The notes below the pieces were generated by a model. That model had not been told where the DNA came from. It worked only from the letters and a program-made list of their open reading frames with translations, and did not search any database. Shown piece by piece: positions 1 to 7,234 of a stretch of 36,923 nucleotides of DNA. Within the stretch, counting starts at the first letter, position 1, and every line of letters starts with the position of its first letter. The position numbers were made by a program, and so were the translations under genes. This DNA is from JBKHBQ01 sp046542305 (lineage in GTDB: Bacteria > Bacteroidota > Bacteroidia > Bacteroidales > 4484-276): NCBI GenBank assembly GCA_046542305.1, contig JBKHBQ010000004.1, positions 1 through 36,923 on the forward strand. Reading direction: 5' to 3'.

Positions 1-1
1 A

Positions 2-1408
2 AGCACTTTTGGTGTAAATGGCATCGTTACGGATTTGGAAAGCGGAGATCCGCTGCAGGCCAAAGTTTACATCGACGGGCATGATATGGATAATTCATTC
101 GTGTATGCCGATCCGGCCAACGGCTATTACCAGCGATTACTCAAACCTGGAACCTACGATATAACCTATGCCGCCCCCGGGCACTATCCTGTGACGGTGG
201 AGGATGTGGTGGTGACCCAATACGCGGTAAACACCATCGACGTGCAACTGGATGCCGGTGCATTGATTGCCGATTTTACGGCCTCGGTCACGGCGGTGCC
301 CATTGGCGGACCGGTGGATTTCTTTGATGAATCTTTCGGAAATCCTGTAGCCTGGGAATGGACTTTCGAAGGCGGTGTTCCGGCCACATCTACCGTGCAG
401 GATCCCGAAGGTATATACTGGGAAGAAACCGGCAGCTTCGATGTTTCCCTTACCATTACCGATGGTGACGGAAATCAGGAAACCATCACCAAATCCGATT
501 TTATCAGCGTGAATGCCGAATTCCTGATGTCGAACCAGGCGGTAACCACATGTACAGGGATTTTTTATGATACCGGTGGCGAAAGTGGAAATTATTCGGA
601 CAACGAGGATTTTACGATGACCTTTATGCCCGCTACTGCAGGTGCAAAGCTTATTGTGGATTTCGAGCTGTTTGATGTGGAGTACGACGGCAGCTGCGAT
701 TACGACTGGCTGAAGATTTACGACGGTCCCACCGCATCCGCATCTGCACTCATCGATATCTATTGCGGCACCAATTCGCCCGGAACGGTGGAAGCCACCA
801 ACGAAGAAGGCGCGCTTACCTTCGAGTTCCACTCCGATTACTCCGTAAACAAATCCGGCTGGAAAGCCCTGATCAGTTGTACGGCACCTTCGCTGTTGCC
901 GGTTGCTGATTTCACTGCCGACCAAACCCATATCGACCAGGGGCAGGCAGTGAATTATACGGATCAGTCTACCAACAATCCCACCTCCTGGGCCTGGATG
1001 TTCGAAGGGGGTGATCCTGCAAGTTCCAGCGAGCAAAATCCTTCAGTTACCTATTCCGAGCCCGGAATTTACGATGTGACACTGATCGTGCAAAACCCGT
1101 ACGGATCGGATAGCAAAACCATGATTGATTACATTACCGTCGACAGCACCATCGGTATGCTGGAACTTCTGAGTGACGGCTTGAAAGTGTATCCCAATCC
1201 GGTAACGGAAGATATAATCAGCCTGAGTGCTGAAATACCCATCGAAAGGGTGGAATTGTACGACCTTACAGGCAAACGGCTTATCAGCAAGCAATGTATG
1301 GGTGAGAATGTACAACTAAGGGTTCAGGGGGTGAAAAACGGAATTTACCTTCTGAAGGTTCTCACAAACGGTCGGTGGCAAAATGCTCGGATCAGCGTGA
1401 TGAATTAA
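2..1408 (+). CDS. Secreted multidomain T9SS cargo protein, 5' truncated (possibly a zinc carboxypeptidase C-terminal part)
   Basis: The reading frame is open to the left edge, so the true start and probably a catalytic domain lie outside the window. Visible domains, numbered from the TTG at 35: a carboxypeptidase-regulatory-like beta domain (about 1-75), a PKD domain (about 76-160, with WEWTFEGG), a CUB-like domain (about 165-282, with DYDWLKIYDGP and paired Cys), a second PKD domain (about 288-370, with WAWMFEGG), and a C-terminal type A sorting domain (about 378-457, beginning VYPNP, then NGIYLLKV). PKD and CUB modules usually bind polymer or protein in exported enzymes. The sorting domain marks export through the outer membrane by T9SS and surface anchoring or release. 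The first domain resembles the one following M14 zinc carboxypeptidases in Bacteroidota, so a surface carboxypeptidase is a reasonable guess but no catalytic residues are visible. Confidence 0.85.
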   Translation, partial: STFGVNGIVTDLESGDPLQAKVYIDGHDMDNSFVYADPANGYYQRLLKPGTYDITYAAPGHYPVTVEDVVVTQYAVNTIDVQLDAGALIADFTASVTAVPIGGPVDFFDESFGNPVAWEWTFEGGVPATSTVQDPEGIYWEETGSFDVSLTITDGDGNQETITKSDFISVNAEFLMSNQAVTTCTGIFYDTGGESGNYSDNEDFTMTFMPATAGAKLIVDFELFDVEYDGSCDYDWLKIYDGPTASASALIDIYCGTNSPGTVEATNEEGALTFEFHSDYSVNKSGWKALISCTAPSLLPVADFTADQTHIDQGQAVNYTDQSTNNPTSWAWMFEGGDPASSSEQNPSVTYSEPGIYDVTLIVQNPYGSDSKTMIDYITVDSTIGMLELLSDGLKVYPNPVTEDIISLSAEIPIERVELYDLTGKRLISKQCMGENVQLRVQGVKNGIYLLKVLTNGRWQNARISVMN

Positions 1409-1413
1409 GAATC

Positions 1414-1434
1414 TAAATTGTAAATTGAAAATCA
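1414..1434. repeat. Short 7-bp-period AT-rich repeat (TAAATTG x2 plus a degenerate unit)
   Basis: Just after the stop codon of the T9SS cargo gene the heptamer TAAATTG occurs twice in tandem, followed by AAAATCA. It shares period and composition with the larger array at 12589-12644. On its own it would be unremarkable; it is listed because of that match. Confidence 0.4.
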
Positions 1435-1435
1435 C

Positions 1436-1459
1436 AGGGCTTTCGGGCCCTTTTTTTTT
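1436..1459 (+). terminator. Rho-independent terminator of the T9SS cargo gene
   Basis: The stem AGGGC/GCCCT (1436-1440 and 1447-1451) encloses the loop TTTCGG and runs into nine T residues. It lies 27 bases after the stop codon. The T-run is present only on the plus strand, so it serves the left gene and not the converging membrane-protein gene. Confidence 0.85.
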
Positions 1460-1463
1460 GCTT

Positions 1464-2300
1464 TTAATAAATCCTGATTCCCATTTCTAAAACTACACGA
1501 TAGGCGGCCAGCAGCAAAACAGCCACAACCATGGCTTTGATATCCGGTTTAATTTTAATGGGAAGTTCATCAAAGAAAAAGGTAGGCATGCTGTTGTACC
1601 TCATCATGATCGGCAGCATAAACAGCAGCGACGAAAGCAGCACGAACAGTTCATAGTACGTAATTAGCGGAAGCTTAATGCCAATAAGGATTGCTGTACC
1701 GGCTACAAAAGGAAGAATAATCTGGCTGAAGGTAAAAAAAGTCCGGTTGTGTTCGTTGAGCTGATTAAAGTATGAATTGCCCGAAAAGAGGAACCATTTG
1801 GTAGTGATCGTCGAAACCGTCAGCAAAAGGGTAAGTGAAATCAGCGATAGAATAAGCTTTCCGGTATCAAGAAAATAAAAATACATCACCACGTACCCGA
1901 AGCCTTTGTCGAGGATGGTACCGGCAAGCAGTGCGCCGAAAAACCAGATCATCCCGTGGGCGAAGGTCCACATGAAGAACATCTTGAATTTTGACCGGTG
2001 GTCATAAATCGAAATGAAGATCAGCAGAAAAAAGAATCCGAACAGCAACGAAATGAAAGGCGGCAGGCTGTACAGAAGTTTCACGGCATCGCTGGTCCAC
2101 GAGCCCGAGTCGATGGTCCACACCAGTTTGTGATAGAAAATGATGCTTGAAAAGTTGAACTGCATGGCTGCAATTGCAGTAGCAAACTGGGCAAGCAGGT
2201 ACAGAAAAAGGAATGCAATGATGTAGTAGGACGTCGAGTTGAGGAAGATCAAAAGGAAATTATGCCCTGTCCTTTTGTATTTATCGTTTGTTGGATCCAT
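1464..2300 (-). CDS. Multi-pass integral membrane protein of unknown function
   Basis: This 278-residue protein is almost entirely hydrophobic, with roughly seven to eight predicted membrane segments separated by short charged loops such as YDHRSKFK and NEHNRT. Both the N-terminus (MDPTNDKYKRTGHN) and the C-terminal tail are short. It looks like a conserved Bacteroidota membrane protein (Yip1-like or DUF-type), but I recognise no catalytic or transport motif and assign no function. The ATG at 2300 follows a TATTTTTG -7 element at 2321-2328 by about 20 bases, which supports this start. It is transcribed in the same direction as the upstream alpha-oxoamine synthase but is separated from it by a terminator, so it is probably monocistronic. 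Confidence 0.75.
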   Translation of the reverse strand: MDPTNDKYKRTGHNFLLIFLNSTSYYIIAFLFLYLLAQFATAIAAMQFNFSSIIFYHKLVWTIDSGSWTSDAVKLLYSLPPFISLLFGFFFLLIFISIYDHRSKFKMFFMWTFAHGMIWFFGALLAGTILDKGFGYVVMYFYFLDTGKLILSLISLTLLLTVSTITTKWFLFSGNSYFNQLNEHNRTFFTFSQIILPFVAGTAILIGIKLPLITYYELFVLLSSLLFMLPIMMRYNSMPTFFFDELPIKIKPDIKAMVVAVLLLAAYRVVLEMGIRIY

Positions 2301-2320
2301 AGAGATAGAGTAACATGCTG

Positions 2321-2328
2321 CAAAAATA
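2321..2328 (-). promoter_or_regulatory. Bacteroidota -7 promoter element for the membrane protein gene
   Basis: On the minus strand this reads TATTTTTGC, matching TAnnTTTG. It lies about 20 bases before the ATG. It abuts the T-run of the preceding terminator. No clear -33 TTTG is seen at the expected distance, because that space is occupied by the terminator stem. Confidence 0.5.
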
Positions 2329-2354
2329 AAAAAACCCGTGAATTTCTCACGGGT
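2328..2354 (-). terminator. Rho-independent terminator of the alpha-oxoamine synthase gene
   Basis: A perfect 8-bp stem, ACCCGTGA (2334-2341) with TCACGGGT (2347-2354), has a 5-base loop. On the minus strand it is followed by a run of T (plus-strand A residues from 2333 downwards). It stands 24 bases beyond the stop codon of the synthase gene. Confidence 0.9.
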
Positions 2355-2378
2355 CGGGAAGTTTTTAGTTGGTGGAAT

Positions 2379-3629
2379 TTACATGAACTTCTGTGCATCC
2401 ACCATTTCATTCTTTGCATATTCGCCGGCGTCGAGTTTTTCTTTCACGGCCTTAAATGCATCGATGGTGTACTTCACATCTTCCAGGCTGTGTTCTGCGG
2501 TGGGGATAAGCCTGAGCAGGATCACGCCCTTGGGAACCACGGGATAGGTTACGATGCTGCAGAATACGTTGAATTTTTCGCGCAGGTCGTAGGTAAGATG
2601 CGTGGCTTCAGGAATGCCGCCTGCAAGAATAACCGGCGTTACCGGCGATTCGGTATTTCCGATGTTGAAACCGGCTTCTGTTAATCCGCTTTGCAATGCC
2701 TTGACGATCTTCCAGAGATTATCGCGGTGCTCGGGTTCGTTTTTAAGCATCTCGAGCCTCTTCAGGCTGCCGATTACCATAGGCATGGGCAGCGATTTGG
2801 CAAATACCTGCGAACGGAGGTTGTACCTGAGGAATTCCACCACTTCTTTATTGCTGGCTACAAAGCCGCCGATCCCGGCCATTGACTTGGCAAAGGTGCC
2901 GAAATACACATCCACTTCATCCATCACCCCGAAGTGTTCGCTGGTTCCGGCGCCGGTGGCTCCCATGGTGCCGAAGCCGTGTGCGTCGTCAACCAAAAGG
3001 CGGAAAGGATATTTCTTCTTGAGCGCTGCAATGTCTTTAAGTTTACCCAGATCGCCCGACATGCCATATACTCCTTCGGTTATTACCAGAATTCCGCCGC
3101 CGGTCTGGCTTACGATTTTGTGAGCACGTCCCAGTTCTTTCTCCAGGTTTTCGATGTCGTTGTGCGGATATACGAAGCGCTTGCCGAAGTGCAGCCTGCA
3201 GCCGTCGATAATGCAGGCGTGGGCTTCCGAATCGTAAACAATCACATCGCGACGGTTTACCAGCGAATCGATAATGGAAACCATGCCCTGATAGCCGTAG
3301 TTTAGCAGGTAGGCGTCTTCCTTTTTTTCGAAATCGGCCAGCTCGCGTTCCAGTTTTTCGTGATAATCGGTATGACCCGACATCATGCGTGCACCCATCG
3401 GATATGCCAGCCCCCATTCCTTGGCGGCTTCGGCATCAACCCTGCGCACCTCGGGATGATTGGCCAACCCCAGATAGTTGTTCACCGACCAAACCAGCCT
3501 TTCCTTACCCATAAAATTCATTCGCGGCCCCAGCTCTCCCTCGAGTTTTGGAAACATAAAATAACCGAAGCCTTCGCGGTTGTACCTGCCCAGCGGGCCC
3601 ATGTCGGAAAATTTGTTAAAAATATCCAT
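2379..3629 (-). CDS. Alpha-oxoamine synthase (serine palmitoyltransferase or cysteate acyltransferase-like)
   Basis: A PLP-dependent fold-type I acyltransferase of 416 residues. Members condense an amino acid with an acyl-CoA or acyl-ACP with loss of CO2. Visible family marks are the PLP-stacking His in SEAHACIIDG (about H137), VDDAHGFGTMG (Asp and His near 214-217), and the Schiff-base Lys in GTFAKSMAG (K248). In Bacteroidota such enzymes start sphingolipid or sulfonolipid (capnine) synthesis. KBL (threonine breakdown) and BioF are alternatives, but no threonine dehydrogenase or biotin genes adjoin. The substrate, serine or cysteate, cannot be told from sequence by eye. An upstream ATG at 3671 lies inside the promoter -7 element, so MDIFNKFSD at 3629 is the start. 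Upstream spacing to bamD is divergent, 184 bases. Confidence 0.85.
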   Translation of the reverse strand: MDIFNKFSDMGPLGRYNREGFGYFMFPKLEGELGPRMNFMGKERLVWSVNNYLGLANHPEVRRVDAEAAKEWGLAYPMGARMMSGHTDYHEKLERELADFEKKEDAYLLNYGYQGMVSIIDSLVNRRDVIVYDSEAHACIIDGCRLHFGKRFVYPHNDIENLEKELGRAHKIVSQTGGGILVITEGVYGMSGDLGKLKDIAALKKKYPFRLLVDDAHGFGTMGATGAGTSEHFGVMDEVDVYFGTFAKSMAGIGGFVASNKEVVEFLRYNLRSQVFAKSLPMPMVIGSLKRLEMLKNEPEHRDNLWKIVKALQSGLTEAGFNIGNTESPVTPVILAGGIPEATHLTYDLREKFNVFCSIVTYPVVPKGVILLRLIPTAEHSLEDVKYTIDAFKAVKEKLDAGEYAKNEMVDAQKFM

Positions 3630-3668
3630 AGTTTTGTTTTTTAGTTCTGATACCAAATAAAGCGCTTG

Positions 3669-3700
3669 CAAAACTAAAACTAATTCGGTTGATAATCAAA
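3669..3700 (-). promoter_or_regulatory. Promoter of the alpha-oxoamine synthase gene
   Basis: On the minus strand TTTG (plus 3697-3700) and TAGTTTTG (plus 3669-3676) are separated by 20 bases, a good match to the Bacteroidota consensus TTTG-N19-TAnnTTTG. The predicted transcription start is near 3663, about 35 bases before the ATG at 3629. Confidence 0.75.
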
Positions 3701-3747
3701 TTGCCGCCGTTGATTTTCAGGCAAAAAAATAAACAAATTATCAACCG
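3686..3747. repeat. 11-bp perfect inverted repeat in the divergent intergenic region
   Basis: CGGTTGATAAT at 3686-3696 is the exact reverse complement of ATTATCAACCG at 3737-3747, 40 bases apart. The left arm lies inside the -33/-7 spacer of the synthase promoter. It could be an operator for a dimeric regulator or a looping pair serving both divergent genes; no T-run follows, so it is not a terminator. Confidence 0.5.
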
Positions 3748-3800
3748 GAATGGCAAAAATAATTACGAAACCAGCACGTTATCAATTGCATTAAAAATAT

Positions 3801-3808
3801 TACTTTTG
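3801..3808 (+). promoter_or_regulatory. -7 promoter element of the bamD operon
   Basis: TACTTTTGC matches TAnnTTTG exactly. It ends only five bases before the bamD ATG at 3814, so the transcript is predicted to be leaderless or nearly so. No convincing -33 TTTG is seen 17-23 bases upstream. Confidence 0.6.
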
Positions 3809-3813
3809 CGCCC

Positions 3814-4629
3814 ATGTTTAAAAAAGCCTTTTACGTTGTTTTGTTTTTGGCCGCGATCATGGCAGTTTCGTGCAGTAGTCACCAGAAACTGCTCAAGAGC
3901 ACCGATAATGAAAAGAAGTATGAAGTAGCCATTGAGTTGTACGAGAAAGGCGACTATTACAGGGCACTGCAGCTTTTCGATCAGCTCATCCCGGTTTACC
4001 GCGGAACCAATGAAGCCGAAAAGCTCTATTATTATTATGCCGACGCATATTTTCATGAAGAGGATTATATCCTGGCAAGTTACTATTTCAAGCGATTTGT
4101 TACCAGTTTCCCGGGAAGTGAGTTTGCTCAGGAAGCTGCATTTATGGCTGCTTATTGCAAATATCTCGACAGCCCCCGGTACAGCCTCGACCAAACGGTG
4201 ACCCGCGAAGCCATCGATGAGTTTCAGCTTTTCATCAACAGATATCCCTTTAGTGAAAGGGCCGATGAGGCTAACATGCTGATCGACGAGCTCAGGGATA
4301 AATTGCAGAAAAAAGCCTACAATGTGGCTAATCTTTACATGAAGATGGAAGATTACCGGGCCGCCATCGTGTCGTACGAAAACCTGCTGAAGGATTATCC
4401 TGATACCGAATACAGGGAAGAAATTCTTTACAACATTATTTCTTCGTATTATCAGTATGCCCAGAAAAGCATCGAGGAAAGGCAGAAAGAACGGTATGAA
4501 TCGGCCGTGAAGGCATACCTCGATTTTATCGATGAATATCCCGAAAGCGAATATTATGATGAAGTTCTCAAGATGCGCGAGCGCGTACAACAGGAACTCA
4601 AGAAAATTGATACAACAGAATTACAATAA
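3814..4629 (+). CDS. bamD: Outer membrane protein assembly factor BamD
   Basis: A 271-residue lipoprotein of the beta-barrel assembly machinery, acting on the periplasmic face of the outer membrane with BamA. Residues 1-20 form a lipoprotein signal peptide ending in the lipobox AVSC, with C20 as the lipidated residue. The mature part consists of TPR-type helical repeats, seen as EKGDYYRALQLFDQLI, EEDYILASYYFKRFVTSFPGSEFAQEA, AIDEFQLFINRYPFSERADEA, and YESAVKAYLDFIDEYPESEY. The length fits the family. It heads a tightly packed cluster with rpoZ (6-base gap) and coaBC, an order I know from many Bacteroidota. The -7 element just before the ATG suggests a leaderless mRNA. Confidence 0.93.
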   Translation: MFKKAFYVVLFLAAIMAVSCSSHQKLLKSTDNEKKYEVAIELYEKGDYYRALQLFDQLIPVYRGTNEAEKLYYYYADAYFHEEDYILASYYFKRFVTSFPGSEFAQEAAFMAAYCKYLDSPRYSLDQTVTREAIDEFQLFINRYPFSERADEANMLIDELRDKLQKKAYNVANLYMKMEDYRAAIVSYENLLKDYPDTEYREEILYNIISSYYQYAQKSIEERQKERYESAVKAYLDFIDEYPESEYYDEVLKMRERVQQELKKIDTTELQ

Positions 4630-4635
4630 AATACA

Positions 4636-4998
4636 ATGGATTACAAAAAAGTAAAAACCGACAGCACTGCTGTTACACGCCGCTTACGCGATTTTAACAA
4701 AACCACGGGAAATATTTACGAAACCGTGGCCATGCTTTCGAAGCGCAGCAATCAGATTTCTCTCGAACTCAAGGAAGAACTCAATAAAAAGATCCAGGAA
4801 TTTGCCACCTCCAACGACAACCTGGAAGAGGTTTTCGAAAACCGCGAGCAGATCGAGATTGCAAAGTTTTACGAGCGCCTTCCCAAGCCCACGCTGATTG
4901 CCGTTCAGGAATTTCTCGATGATCAGGTCTACTACCGCAATCCTTCCCGGGAAGCCGCCGACAAACCTGCTACTGATGTTTCAGACATCCTTGACTAA
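4636..4998 (+). CDS. rpoZ: RNA polymerase subunit omega (Rpb6-like)
   Basis: This 120-residue protein begins MDYKKVKTDSTAVTRRLRDF and contains the ETVAMLSKRSNQIS segment typical of the Bacteroidota omega/Rpb6 family (compare the omega core in which IV..A..AR...). Omega helps fold and stabilise the beta' subunit. It sits 6 bases after bamD and 6 bases before coaBC, so all three are probably translated from one mRNA. The acidic tail ending DVSDILD is usual for this lineage. Assignment rests on family resemblance and conserved position. Confidence 0.85.
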   Translation: MDYKKVKTDSTAVTRRLRDFNKTTGNIYETVAMLSKRSNQISLELKEELNKKIQEFATSNDNLEEVFENREQIEIAKFYERLPKPTLIAVQEFLDDQVYYRNPSREAADKPATDVSDILD

Positions 4999-5004
4999 AG
5001 CGCA

Positions 5005-6204
5005 TTGCTGAAAGGGAAGAACATATTGATAGGGATCACAGGCAGCATTGCTGCTTACAAGATCCCTGTGCTGGTGAGGCTGCTGGTAAAGGAAGGCGCC
5101 GAAGTGCAGGTGGTGATGACCGAAAACGCCCGCGATTTCGTGACGCCGCTCACCCTTTCCACCCTTTCCAAACGACCTGTGCTTACCTATCCTTTCGACG
5201 AACGTGACGGCACCTGGAACAGCCATGTGGATATGGGCAACTGGGCCGATCTGATGCTGGTGGCGCCGGCTTCTGCGGCAACCCTCAGCAAGATGGCATC
5301 CGGTATGGCCGATAACCTCCTGGTAACAACCTACCTCTCTGCAAAGTGCCCCGTGTACTTTGCCCCGGCCATGGATCTGGATATGTACAGGCACCCAACC
5401 ACTGCAGCAAGCGTAAAGAAATTGGTGGCGTTCGGCAACAGGCTGATCGAACCCCAGGTAGGCGAACTGGCCAGCGGATTGTGCGGCGCCGGAAGAATGG
5501 AGGAACCCGAAAACATCCTCCGTGTAATCCGTGAACATTTTGAAACCCTACAGCAGTTCTCAGGTAAAAAGGTGCTGGTTACGGCAGGGCCTACCTATGA
5601 AGCCATCGATCCGGTTAGGTTTATCGGAAATTACTCCAGCGGGCTCATGGGCTTTTCTATTGCTGAGGAGGCAGCCCAACGGGGTGCTGAAGTTACGCTG
5701 ATTGCCGGCCCGGTTAATCTTAATGTTAGTCATCCCAACATCCGGCGCATCGATGTGGTTTCGGCCCAACAGATGCACGATGAAGTGATGAAGGTTTTTG
5801 CCGAATCGGAGATCGCCGTCATGTCGGCTGCAGTGGCTGATTTTACGCCTGTGGAAGTGCACGGGCAGAAGGTGAAAAAGCAAGCTGGATTAAGTAAAAT
5901 AAACCTGCGGCCAACCATCGATATTCTCTCAGCAATGGGAAAGGCAAAAACCACTGATCAGGTGTTGATTGGCTTTGCCCTCGAAACTGATGACGAACTG
6001 GAAAATGCCCGCAAAAAGCTTCATAATAAAAATCTTGATCTGATCGTTCTTAACTCTCTCAGGGATGAGGGAGCCGGTTTCGGCGGCAACACAAACAAAA
6101 TTACGCTGATCGGGCGTGACGACAGCATTGCCGAATATCCGCTGAAAAGCAAACCTGAAGTGGCTGCAGATATCCTTGACAAAATTGCCGGCTTGATAAA
6201 ATAA
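5005..6204 (+). CDS. coaBC: Bifunctional phosphopantothenoylcysteine decarboxylase/phosphopantothenate-cysteine ligase CoaBC
   Basis: Two consecutive enzymes of coenzyme A synthesis in 399 residues. The N-terminal flavin decarboxylase CoaC (1-185) shows GSIAAYK, the catalytic His in SHVDMGN (H74), PASAAT, the PAMDLDMY segment, and the substrate-flap Cys in GLCGAGRM (C160). The C-terminal ligase CoaB (about 187-399) shows VLVTAGPTYEAIDPVRFI, NYSSGLMG, and SAAVADF. The start is TTG: the rpoZ stop TAA (4996-4998) is in the same frame, and no ATG or GTG occurs before the conserved LKGKNILIGITG. The next gene follows after 26 bases. Confidence 0.95.
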   Translation: MLKGKNILIGITGSIAAYKIPVLVRLLVKEGAEVQVVMTENARDFVTPLTLSTLSKRPVLTYPFDERDGTWNSHVDMGNWADLMLVAPASAATLSKMASGMADNLLVTTYLSAKCPVYFAPAMDLDMYRHPTTAASVKKLVAFGNRLIEPQVGELASGLCGAGRMEEPENILRVIREHFETLQQFSGKKVLVTAGPTYEAIDPVRFIGNYSSGLMGFSIAEEAAQRGAEVTLIAGPVNLNVSHPNIRRIDVVSAQQMHDEVMKVFAESEIAVMSAAVADFTPVEVHGQKVKKQAGLSKINLRPTIDILSAMGKAKTTDQVLIGFALETDDELENARKKLHNKNLDLIVLNSLRDEGAGFGGNTNKITLIGRDDSIAEYPLKSKPEVAADILDKIAGLIK

Positions 6205-6230
6205 TCCGGTATTGCGAACAAAAGAACATC

Positions 6231-7151
6231 ATGACAAACACCTGGTATAAAAAATTCTTTACCCTGGCCGCTTTGCTCTTCCTGTTTCCAGGAATCGGGC
6301 TGAAAGCCCAGGAGTTTAATTGTTCGGTGCAGGTCTCGGCACCACAGATCCAGCAAACCAACCGTGAAAAATTCCAGGAGCTCCGGAAAGGGCTTTACGA
6401 ATTGGTGAACGAACGGCAGTGGACCAACTATTCCTACAAGATCGATGAACGCATCGAATGCACCATTGCCATTACCATTACAGAAGAGTTGTCGTCGGAT
6501 GAGTTTCGCGGAAGGATCAACCTGGTGCTTCGCCGCCCGGTGTACGGTACTTCCTACAACACCACCATGTTCAATTATCTCGACAACGATTTTCAGTTTC
6601 AGTGGCAGGAGGGCCAGTCCATCGATTATGTGGAAAACACCTTCAGCAATAACCTCACCGCTACCATCGCCTATTACCTGTATACTTTCCTCGGACTCGA
6701 TTTCGATTCCTTTAAGCTGAATGGCGGATCGCCGTATTTTGATAAAGCACAGAATATCGTGAATACTGCTCAGGGTGCCCGCGAATCAGGATGGAAAGCC
6801 TTCGAAGGCATGAAAAACAGGTACTGGCTGGCTGAAAATCTCAACAACACATCCTATAGCAATGTGCGCAAATTCTGGTATCAGTACCACCGTCAGGGGC
6901 TCGATCTGATGCAGGATAACATTGAGAAAGGACGCCAGGGTATTATGGATGCTTTGGAAACTCTGCAAATGGCTCACCGCGAAAAACCCAATCTTTTCAT
7001 CATGCAGCTTTTCCTCGAAGCCAAACGTGATGAATTTATCAATATCTTTACCGATGCCGCACCCATGGATAAAACCAAGGCGGTAAACATCCTCAAGGAA
7101 ATTGATCCTTCCCACGCCAACGACTACCAGAAAATCCTCCAGCAGAATTAA
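6231..7151 (+). CDS. DUF4835 family exported protein (PorD-like)
   Basis: A 306-residue protein with a cleavable signal peptide (about 1-26, TLAALLFLFPGIGLKAQ). The mature N-terminus EFNCSVQVSAPQIQQTNREKFQELRKGLYELVNERQW and the central FNYLDNDFQFQWQEGQ and YYLYTFLGLDFDSF segments are those of the DUF4835 family, which some databases label T9SS protein PorD. Its molecular role is not settled. It lies between coaBC and recN as in other Bacteroidota. The periplasm or outer membrane is the likely location. Confidence is high for the family, low for a T9SS role. Confidence 0.85.
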   Translation: MTNTWYKKFFTLAALLFLFPGIGLKAQEFNCSVQVSAPQIQQTNREKFQELRKGLYELVNERQWTNYSYKIDERIECTIAITITEELSSDEFRGRINLVLRRPVYGTSYNTTMFNYLDNDFQFQWQEGQSIDYVENTFSNNLTATIAYYLYTFLGLDFDSFKLNGGSPYFDKAQNIVNTAQGARESGWKAFEGMKNRYWLAENLNNTSYSNVRKFWYQYHRQGLDLMQDNIEKGRQGIMDALETLQMAHREKPNLFIMQLFLEAKRDEFINIFTDAAPMDKTKAVNILKEIDPSHANDYQKILQQN

Positions 7152-7193
7152 TCGCTGTTGATTTCTTGTTTTTCGATGCTGACGTTATTTACG

Positions 7194-7201
7194 TATTTTT
7201 G
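7194..7201 (+). promoter_or_regulatory. -7 promoter element upstream of recN
   Basis: TATTTTTGCC matches TAnnTTTG and lies 33 bases before the recN GTG, in the only sizeable gap (83 bases) of the bamD-recN cluster. It suggests recN can be expressed separately from the upstream genes. Confidence 0.55.
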
Positions 7202-7234
7202 CCACGGCTTTAATACAAAAAACCGGTCGTAGCT

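Noticed and set aside
137..1036. Long minus-strand frame inside the T9SS cargo gene
   Set aside because: It is a shadow of the PKD/CUB coding sequence; its translation is Gly/His/Ile-rich with no recognisable domain.
3763..4590. 275-codon minus-strand frame opposite bamD
   Set aside because: BamD has a lipobox and TPR repeats; the opposite frame lacks any recognisable feature and would run over the bamD promoter.
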